The notes below the pieces were generated by a model. That model made no database searches. It was not told the origin of the DNA and was given only the letters and a program-made list of their open reading frames with translations. The position numbers were made by a program, and so were the translations under genes. 26,983 nt of DNA, taken from positions 1 to 26,983 of the forward strand of contig JBAVQS010000389.1 of NCBI GenBank assembly GCA_049694275.1, written 5' to 3'. This stretch comes from JBAVQS01 sp049694275 (GTDB lineage Bacteria > Chloroflexota > Anaerolineae > UBA4142 > SHND01). This document shows positions 1 through 6,205 of this stretch, piece by piece (position 1 is the stretch's first letter; each line of letters begins with the position of its first letter).

Positions 1-118
1 GGTACAGCCGTTACGCCCGGCGTTTCGGCACTCGCACCGCCGGCGCAAAGTGTGCACGATGTCGTTGGACTCCGCCAAGTTAACGAAATCGAAAAAATGA
101 GCACGATGTCGTTGGACA
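1..118 (-). mobile_element. Possible insertion-sequence end (partial, runs off window start)
   Basis: On the minus strand the sequence from base 118 downward begins TGTCCAACGACATCGTGC, and the same 17 bases (without the first T) recur 47 bp further in. A TG...CA terminus with a repeated sub-terminal block is how transposase-binding ends look in several IS families, for example IS21-like elements. The flanking minus-strand reading frame loses RHS character at this point. No transposase gene is inside the window, because the element would extend beyond base 1. The frame stays open to base 1, so there is no stop that proves disruption. Alternative: a variable 3' tail of the RHS gene with an internal repeat. 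Confidence 0.35.
54..117. repeat. 17-bp direct repeat pair near the window start
   Basis: GCACGATGTCGTTGGAC occurs at 54-70 and again, identically, at 101-117, a 47-bp period. Between them the sequence is unrelated and AT-richer. The outer copy is followed by A (giving a TG...CA style end on the minus strand), the inner by T. This fits paired protein-binding sites at the end of a mobile element, but could also be a local duplication. Confidence 0.8.
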
Positions 119-1772
119 CGACAACTAGCCGTAACACCTAAACCGGCTGCTGGCCCGATTGTAATGGTCTGGGGCAATCCTGCTTGAAACAGGTTCGCGT
201 TCCGTGGCACTGTGTTCGAAATTGTAAAGCCTTCTCCTACTGCCACGGTCAAACTGTACGTTGTTGTCTCACTTCCGTAGGCGATATCTTGTCCTTTTGC
301 TTGAGCCGAGTTGCTATAGTTAAAAAGGAACCCAAAACTGGCACTTGCGCTCGCGCTGCCAGTGCCTGCACCCTGTCCAGTCCCAGCAGATGGAAATAAT
401 CCAAGACTTGGTTTTCCGATACCAATCGGCACTGCCGGAATTGGTAGCAAGATCTGGCTCCAATTCGCAACAATATCCAGCTGCGCATCGGTCGCCGGTT
501 GTGCTAAACCGTCAGGGGCCCCGACAGCACTGGCACCGAGTGATATTATTGCTCCTGTCGGAGTATAATTATTCAAAAATCCACCTATTGCTGCCGTGAT
601 CGGATCTTGAGCGGGTGCATTTATGCAGGGCCCTGGGTTACAAGGGCCTCCCCACGCGGTTCCGGTACCGCTAACATTCGTTGTTGGCAATTGTGCGGTT
701 CCATTGCAGCTTGGATCACAATTGTTTCCGCCGCCATTTCCGCTTCCGCTTCCGGGTGGGGTGCCGACCCCGCAGCTTGGATCATAGGGATCACAATTGT
801 TTCCGCCGCCATTTCCGCCACCATTGCAGGTGGGGTCGCTTGGATCACAGCCGCCGCCATTCGGGTCTGCTTCCATGTGCCCACTCGGATCCATATATCG
901 CAAGGGATTGTTGAGCGTATAACTGTATCTATTGAAGTGTTGTGGATTTCCCGCTCCCGCCATGATCGTATCGGCCTGCAGGAACCGTCCCAACTGCGGA
1001 TCATAGTACCGTGTTCCATAATACATCAGTGCATCACTGCTATCAAATTTCTGACCAGTGAACCCATAGTCCGTCGGCGTAGTGCCTTCGACCGTGCGGA
1101 TTGTGCCAAAGGCATAATAGGTCTGTCGTGAGACAAAGCCACCGCTCTGGTTGGTTACGACGTTCGTGCCGCTCAGGTGGTCGTTGTGCAGGTAATAAAC
1201 CGTCCCGCCCACATTCATCGCCACGCGGGTCGAGCCAAAGTAGTAATACTTGGTCACCCCGCTCGTCGGGGTTGGCGGCGTGGGCGTCGCGCTCGGCGTC
1301 CAGGTCGGCGCACTCGTCGAGGTCGGGGTGAATGTCGGCGTGCTGGTCGCCGTCGCCGTCCAGGTCGCGGTCGCGGTCGGAGTCGGCGTGTTGTAGGTCA
1401 CCCCCCACGTCCCGCTAATATTCTGCGAGAACAGTACCTCATAGTTCCCGCTGAGCACATCCGACCACACCAGGTTCACGGTCATCCCGCTCGCCGCTAA
1501 CTGCGGCGATTTCGATGTATACTGGTTTTTGGAGAGGTTGGTTATCGCCGCCCAACTCCCCACGCCCCCACTCCGCACGGTATAGTCGATCTCGTAATTG
1601 CTAAAGCCGGTCACCGTGCTGTTGTCCCACCACACGACATGCACGTTGTTGCTGCTGTCTACTGCCACCGCGGGGCCGAACGAGCTCCCCCCATTATTCG
1701 AGAGATCGGTCGAGGACGCATCCCAGCCGCTCCCCACCGTCTTTTTTCGGTAGAACACGTCCGGATTGGATT
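119..1772 (-). pseudogene. RHS-type surface protein, 5'-truncated remnant
   Basis: The frame is open from about 1839 down to 1 but has no plausible native start. Reading 5' to 3' on the minus strand it has: a BNR/sialidase-like beta-propeller piece (NPDVFYRKK and VHVVWWDN motifs, two related repeats, about 1765-1395); a Thr/Pro-rich linker of roughly 40 residues (about 1395-1260); then an RHS core with YYLHNDHLSGT, GFTGQKFDSSDALMYYGTR, YYDPQLGRFLQADTI and NNPLRYMDPSGH (about 1200-865), the hallmark of the RHS repeat-associated core domain. After the core comes a Gly/Asn/Cys-rich tip and an unrecognised variable tail. RHS proteins are cell-surface or secreted beta-shell proteins with polymorphic, often toxic, C-terminal tips; the tip here is not recognisable. 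The N-terminal side abuts a PIN toxin stub at about 1765-1772, which suggests that recombination placed this fragment here. Confidence 0.8.
713..818. repeat. 31-bp direct repeats in the RHS tip-coding region
   Basis: The same 31 bases (beginning GGATCACAATTG) occur at 713-743 and 788-818, 75 bp apart, with a weaker related block near 840-855. In the RHS frame they encode Gly/Asn-rich segments with CDPxDPxC-like motifs. Such repeats can expand or contract by slippage or recombination and change the length of the linker to the C-terminal tip. Confidence 0.8.
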
Positions 1773-1817
1773 CGCCGCGCTGACAAAGACATTCGTATCG
1801 AGGACCGCGCGGCTCAT
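1659..1817 (-). pseudogene. PIN-domain (VapC-like) toxin, N-terminal stub
   Basis: An ATG at 1817-1815 overlaps the antitoxin stop (ATGA) and opens a frame beginning MSRAVLDTNVFVSAA. This is the classic first strand of a PIN-domain ribonuclease, with the first catalytic Asp in LDTNV at residue 7. After about 15 residues the similarity ends: the frame runs into DNA that, one frame over, encodes the RHS/BNR protein, and it stops at 1661-1659 after 52 codons. PIN toxins are normally about 130-140 residues with further acidic residues, all missing here, so no active nuclease can be made. The ATGA overlap is typical of translational coupling in toxin-antitoxin pairs. The family call rests on a short match but is supported by the adjacent antitoxin. 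Confidence 0.7.
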
Positions 1818-2164
1818 TTTCTACTCGACCGTCCGTGTCTCACTTCCTGGACCGCTTGTTGGACATCGGCGTCAACCTCTTCTTCGCTAAATTTCTCTCC
1901 GCTGTCTTGCATCTCGGCCAGGACGGCCCGCAGGTTCCGCCAGGCGCGTTGATTCTTGGCCCCGGATTCCCCCTTGGGAAGCTCCTTCACCCGCTCGGGA
2001 TATAAGCGTTCCAGGTCGGTCATGGAGATAATGGCGGCCACCGGCATCCCTGACCGCTCAATGATCTGCATCTCGTCGTCTTCATAGACGCGCCGCAAGA
2101 CTTCCCCGAAACTGTTCTTGGCCTGGCGGGCGCCCACAATGCGCATCGCATGCTTGCGTTTCAC
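1814..2164 (-). CDS. Phd/YefM-type antitoxin
   Basis: A 116-residue protein whose N-terminal part, MRIVGARQAKNSFGEVLRRV, followed by IIERSGMPVAAIISMTDLERLYPE, matches the Phd/YefM antitoxin fold: a dimeric DNA-binding domain that represses its own promoter. The charged C-terminal tail (EEEVDADVQQAVQEVR) would wrap and neutralise the toxin. I chose the GTG at 2164-2162 because a strong GGAGGAGG lies 5 nt upstream; an ATG 6 codons later is also possible. The partner toxin begins in an ATGA overlap with this gene's stop but is broken after about 15 codons. The antitoxin is therefore orphaned and may persist as an autorepressor or to neutralise a related toxin elsewhere. Confidence 0.85.
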   Translation of the reverse strand: MKRKHAMRIVGARQAKNSFGEVLRRVYEDDEMQIIERSGMPVAAIISMTDLERLYPERVKELPKGESGAKNQRAWRNLRAVLAEMQDSGEKFSEEEVDADVQQAVQEVRHGRSSRK

Positions 2165-2236
2165 TTCATCCTCCTCCCCATTCACTGGATGGCCTGATAT
2201 AGCCACCTGTAGCTACAATGCCGGATCAGACGGGAT

Positions 2237-2266
2237 TTGCCAAGCGGCGGAATCGGATGGTATTCT
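2237..2266 (+). promoter_or_regulatory. Candidate sigma-70 promoter for the HEAT-protein gene
   Basis: TTGCCA (2237-2242) and TATTCT (2261-2266) are separated by 18 bp, giving a predicted start near 2273 and a leader of about 31 nt that carries GGAGGA 5 nt before the ATG at 2304. It lies in the divergent gap between the antitoxin and this gene. A small palindrome GTAGCTAC (2209-2216) in the same gap could be an antitoxin operator, but that is weak. Confidence 0.5.
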
Positions 2267-2303
2267 CAGATTGATGATAGAATAGTATTGCTGGAGGACC
2301 GAG

Positions 2304-4283
2304 ATGAGCAAATCGAAAAAGCAAAGAAAACTAAATATCGATCCCGCGATTCTGGCGCGCCCGCGCCTGGAATCGCTTTTTTCGCAATACGCGCAGGGGG
2401 CATTTGACCTCGACGCGCTGGAAGCGAATATCCGCGCGTTGATGCAGGACCTGGGCGCAGGGCCGGTGCTCGACGCGCTCGTTAAACGGATGGAGGGAAC
2501 CCCGCCGGCCGAGCGCGAAACGTTAATGGTGCTCTTGCCGCGGCTCAAGAGCCAGACGGTCATTGACTATTTGTGGCAGCGCATCAAAAAGGCGGGTGGC
2601 TTGTCGCTCGACGCCAAAATGACGGCGATGGTCATCCTCAAGGGGCTTGGCGAGGAGGTGGATATTGCCAACCCCGGACTTTACCTGTCGCCGCGTGAGA
2701 TCAAGACGACCGATTTCAAGACGGTCACGGATATGATGCGGATGGGGCTGAGTGGTCTCGCCCGCGGCCTGCGCGATGTGCGGGATGCGGCCGAGGCGGA
2801 GGCGTACATGCACCGCATTCAGCAGATGCCGCGGGATGCGAGGGATGGGACGGGGATATTGTTGAGTCTGGTCGAACAGGCAAGATCGGACAAGGATGAG
2901 CTTGGCGCCGATTTTCTTTACGCCATGGCTTTTACGACCCCCTATCCCGAGGTCCAGCAGGCAGCGGAACAGGCGCTGGCGCAGTTGGGTGTGGAAGGGG
3001 TCAAGCCGGTGACGCGGGCGGTGCTCGACCTGGGGCGAGCACAGTTTTACGCGGCGTACGCGACCAACCCCAACCACCCCTGGCAGCAAAATGTGGTCGT
3101 CGGCTGGGAGCGAGCCGCGGGGGCGATTCAGGGGATCTCATTCCTGCTCGATTTTGGTTTACCATGGGCCGGCGCGGTCAAGGACATGTTTGTGACCCAG
3201 GGAATGACGCCGCGCGAGTTCGATCGCCAGTTCAAAATGGTCGCCGAGCAAAAAATGGGCGAGCGTGTCTATCGCATATCGCTGGCCCGGGCGCAGGCGA
3301 TGATTGCGGCGGCGGTGCAGGCGAACCAGGCGCGCCAAGTTGCGTTCCCCAAAGAGTATAACGAGGCGCGCCATCTCGTCGAGCGCTGGGTGCTCCATCC
3401 GCCGGCTGCGGCGCTTGCCGCGGACCGGACGCAGGACGAACTGGGGACTCTCCCATTGGTCGTCGAGCACGAGGAACAACCGCTCTTTCTCTCCGATAAA
3501 GATTTGAAAAATCCCGCCGTTCTGGATTGGCTGGAGGGGCATGCGGAAATAGGACCAGCACCGGTCGGTGTGATCGAGGAGGAAGAGGCGGAGGTGCAGG
3601 AAATCATACGCCGGGCCAATTATCCGCTGCCGGTTCAGTCGCTGCTCACGCTGGGCAACCCGGACCAGGGGGCGCCAGGCGATACTCTCCCGGCGGGCAT
3701 CATCCGCGAGCACATTCCGGATTTGATCCGTATGGCGACCGATCGGGAACTGCACACAGCCCCTGGGATAAGCTCCCTGGTCTGGGCGCCGGTCCACGCC
3801 TGGCGCGCGCTGGGACAATTGCGTGCTGCGGAGGCTGTTGCGCCGCTCACCGGTCTGTTGCGCTATATTGACGAAGAGCAGGATGACTGGATTGGAGAGG
3901 ACCTTCCCAAGGCTTTGGGGATGATTGGCCCTGCTGCCTTGCCGGTTCTCGACACCTATCTCGCCGATTCGCATCACCACTTGTGGGCGCGGGTTGCCGC
4001 CGCATATAGCATTGAGGAGGTTGGCAAGCATTTTCCGGAAGCGCGCGGCGAATGTGTCGCCGCCTTGACTCATACCTTAGCGCAGTATGCCGGGAATGAT
4101 CCCATGCTCAATGCCTATGTGATGTTGCAATTGGTCGAGCTCCAGTCCGTAGAATCCGCCGGCCTGATCGAACGCGCGTTTGCCGCGCGGCGTATCGACG
4201 AAGCGGTCATGGGTGATTGGGAAGAGGTACAGGTCGAGTTGGGGTTGAAACCGGCGCAGCCCAAGCGCAAACGCTCGCTTTAA
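2304..4283 (+). CDS. HEAT-repeat protein of unknown function, next to the XPB module
   Basis: A 659-residue protein without signal peptide or membrane segments, so probably cytoplasmic. It begins with a basic segment (MSKSKKQRK) and is helical throughout. The C-terminal third, about residues 485-650, looks like paired HEAT/armadillo helices (WAPVHAWRALGQLRAAEAVAPL, split here as WAPVHAWRALG and LRAAEAVAPL; then DLPKALGMIGPAALPVL) and ends in GDWEEVQVELGLK and a basic tail. The first two thirds are not recognised. The start is supported by GGAGGA 5 nt upstream. HEAT proteins usually act as protein- or nucleic-acid-binding scaffolds. It lies 119 bp upstream of the XPB gene on the same strand, but a separate promoter sits in that gap, so shared function is inferred only from proximity. 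Confidence 0.75.
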   Translation: MSKSKKQRKLNIDPAILARPRLESLFSQYAQGAFDLDALEANIRALMQDLGAGPVLDALVKRMEGTPPAERETLMVLLPRLKSQTVIDYLWQRIKKAGGLSLDAKMTAMVILKGLGEEVDIANPGLYLSPREIKTTDFKTVTDMMRMGLSGLARGLRDVRDAAEAEAYMHRIQQMPRDARDGTGILLSLVEQARSDKDELGADFLYAMAFTTPYPEVQQAAEQALAQLGVEGVKPVTRAVLDLGRAQFYAAYATNPNHPWQQNVVVGWERAAGAIQGISFLLDFGLPWAGAVKDMFVTQGMTPREFDRQFKMVAEQKMGERVYRISLARAQAMIAAAVQANQARQVAFPKEYNEARHLVERWVLHPPAAALAADRTQDELGTLPLVVEHEEQPLFLSDKDLKNPAVLDWLEGHAEIGPAPVGVIEEEEAEVQEIIRRANYPLPVQSLLTLGNPDQGAPGDTLPAGIIREHIPDLIRMATDRELHTAPGISSLVWAPVHAWRALGQLRAAEAVAPLTGLLRYIDEEQDDWIGEDLPKALGMIGPAALPVLDTYLADSHHHLWARVAAAYSIEEVGKHFPEARGECVAALTHTLAQYAGNDPMLNAYVMLQLVELQSVESAGLIERAFAARRIDEAVMGDWEEVQVELGLKPAQPKRKRSL

Positions 4284-4317
4284 CATTCGAGCGTATGGTC
4301 AACGGCCCTGCTTGAAA

Positions 4318-4357
4318 ATGGAAAGTATGTTCCATATTTCTCCATGCGTGGTATAAT
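4318..4357 (+). promoter_or_regulatory. Extended -10 promoter with inverted-repeat operator candidate before XPB
   Basis: A perfect TATAAT (4352-4357) is preceded by TG at 4349-4350, an extended -10; no good -35 is seen. Directly upstream, ATGGAAAGTATG (4318-4329) and CATATTTCTCCAT (4333-4345) form an imperfect inverted repeat around a 3-nt centre, where a regulator could block or assist RNA polymerase. The predicted start near 4364 leaves a leader of about 39 nt with AGAAGGA before the GTG start at 4403. Confidence 0.55.
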
Positions 4358-4402
4358 TCCGCTTCGGTATTTTTATCCGGTTGATCTGAAAAAGAAGGAT
4401 TT

Positions 4403-6196
4403 GTGCAGTTCAATCCCCAGAATCCACTGATTGTTCAAAGCGACAAGACGATATTGCTCGAGGTCGATAACAGTCTTTATCAAGAGGCGCGCGATGCGCT
4501 CGCGCGCTTTGCCGAGCTGGAAAAATCGCCCGAGCACATTCATACCTACCGGCTGACGCCGCTCTCTCTGTGGAATGCGGCGGCAGCCGGTCTGACCGCG
4601 CAGAAAATCCTCGAAGACCTGGTCCGGTTTGCCAAATATCCGCTCCCCGATAATGTGCGGGTGGATATTGTCGATGCCATCTCGCGTTATGGGCGTATCA
4701 AGCTGACCCTTGAAGGGGGCAAGCTGATGCTCGTTTCCGAGGATGTGGCCTTGATGGCGGAGCTGGCGCGTCACAAGCTGGTCGCGCCTTTGTTGCAGGC
4801 GCGCATCGATCCGACCCGTTTCGAGATCAGCCCGGGGGACCGGGGGCGCATCAAGCAGATTTTGCTACAGGTCGGCTATCCCGCGGAGGACCTGGCCGGG
4901 TATCTGGAGGGCGCGCGCCTGGAATTGGGGTTGCGCCCAGCCTGTTTGCAGAGCGGCGAGCCATTCAACATGCGGCATTACCAGCATGAAGCGGTGGATA
5001 TATTTCATGCGGGCGGCGGCCCCACCGGCGGCAGCGGCGTTATCGTGCTCCCGTGCGGCGCCGGCAAGACGATTGTTGGGCTGGCCGCGATCGAGCGGCT
5101 GCAATGTGCTACCCTCATCTTGACGACGAATACAGTGGCCGCCCGCCAGTGGATGAACGAGCTGCTCGACAAGACGACCCTGACGCCTGACCAGATCGGC
5201 GAGTATTCGGGACAGCGCAAGGATATCCGGCCGGTCACAGTGGCAACCTACCAGGTCCTGACGTACCATCCGCGCAAGCGCAAGGGGAGCGGCCCGGTGC
5301 ATGACCTGCGGCAAGAGTTTCCCCACTTTGCGTTGTTCGACGAGCACGACTGGGGCCTGATTATTTATGACGAGGTCCATCTCCTGCCCGCGCCGGTGTT
5401 TCGCATCACGGCCGAGATCCAGGCGCGGCGACGCCTGGGCATGACGGCGACGCTCGTGCGCGAGGACGGACATGAAGGGGATGTCTTTTCGCTGGTCGGT
5501 CCCAAGAAATATGACGTGCCGTGGAAACAGTTGGAGCAGGAGGGGTGGATTGCGACCGCGGAATGTCACGAGATTCGCGTGCCGCTGCCCGAAGACCGGC
5601 GTATGGAATACGCGCTCGCGCCCGATTCCGAGAAATATCGGGTCGCCGCCGAAAATCCGGCCAAGCTGGACCTCGTGCGCGACCTGATCCGCAAGCACGA
5701 AGATGATACGGTCCTGGTGATTGGCAGCTATATCTCCCAGTTGCACCGCGTGGCCGAGATGCTCGGCGCGCCGATTATCACCGGCGAGACGCCCGTGCGC
5801 GAGCGGGAAAAGCTCTTTGACCGGTTGCGCCAGGGGGAAATCAACCGGCTGGTCGTGTCCAAAGTAGCCAATTTCTCAATCGATCTTCCGGATGCGAATG
5901 TTGCCATTCAGATCTCTGGGACCTTTGGCTCGCGCCAGGAAGAGGCGCAGCGACTGGGCCGCATTCTGCGCCCGAAAAAGCGGGGGCTGCTGGCGCACTT
6001 TTATGCGCTGGTGAGCCACGACACGATTGACCAGGATTATTCGGCGCACCGGCAAATGTTCTTGACCGAGCAGGGGTATCGCTACGATATCCTCTATTCC
6101 CATGAACTGGCCGATTGGACGCCGGCGGCAATCACCGGCGAATATACGATGGTGGCGCCCAAAATGCTCCCCGAACGAATCCCCGAGGACGTCTAG
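4403..6196 (+). CDS. xpb: XPB/Ssl2-type DNA repair helicase (superfamily 2)
   Basis: A 597-residue homologue of the bacterial/archaeal XPB helicase, an ATP-dependent 3'-5' DNA translocase. The N-terminal XPB-type domain (PLIVQSDKTILLEVD, EHIHTYRLTPLSLWNA; residues 8-60) matches the actinobacterial form closely. The helicase core shows Walker A CGAGKT (218-223), DEVH (323-326), motif III TAT (348-350), the XPB-specific RED motif (353-355) and motif VI QRLGRILRP (516-524). FSIDLP (491-496) and GTFGSRQEEAQRLGR are also typical. All catalytic motifs are present and the length is normal. The start is GTG with AGAAGGA 3 nt upstream, a short spacing but consistent with the homologue N terminus. It is followed 9 nt later by two large XPB-associated proteins. 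In mycobacteria the XPB gene likewise neighbours a protein with an XPB/Ssl2-like domain. Likely role: DNA repair or transcription-linked DNA opening. Confidence 0.95.
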   Translation: MQFNPQNPLIVQSDKTILLEVDNSLYQEARDALARFAELEKSPEHIHTYRLTPLSLWNAAAAGLTAQKILEDLVRFAKYPLPDNVRVDIVDAISRYGRIKLTLEGGKLMLVSEDVALMAELARHKLVAPLLQARIDPTRFEISPGDRGRIKQILLQVGYPAEDLAGYLEGARLELGLRPACLQSGEPFNMRHYQHEAVDIFHAGGGPTGGSGVIVLPCGAGKTIVGLAAIERLQCATLILTTNTVAARQWMNELLDKTTLTPDQIGEYSGQRKDIRPVTVATYQVLTYHPRKRKGSGPVHDLRQEFPHFALFDEHDWGLIIYDEVHLLPAPVFRITAEIQARRRLGMTATLVREDGHEGDVFSLVGPKKYDVPWKQLEQEGWIATAECHEIRVPLPEDRRMEYALAPDSEKYRVAAENPAKLDLVRDLIRKHEDDTVLVIGSYISQLHRVAEMLGAPIITGETPVREREKLFDRLRQGEINRLVVSKVANFSIDLPDANVAIQISGTFGSRQEEAQRLGRILRPKKRGLLAHFYALVSHDTIDQDYSAHRQMFLTEQGYRYDILYSHELADWTPAAITGEYTMVAPKMLPERIPEDV

Positions 6197-6205
6197 AGAC
6201 CGGGT

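Noticed and set aside
607..1131. 174-codon plus-strand frame at the window start
   Set aside because: It is antisense to the RHS core, whose motifs are unmistakable on the minus strand.
1043..1408. Asp/His-rich minus-strand frame over the Thr/Pro linker
   Set aside because: It is the out-of-frame reading of the low-complexity linker in the RHS gene.
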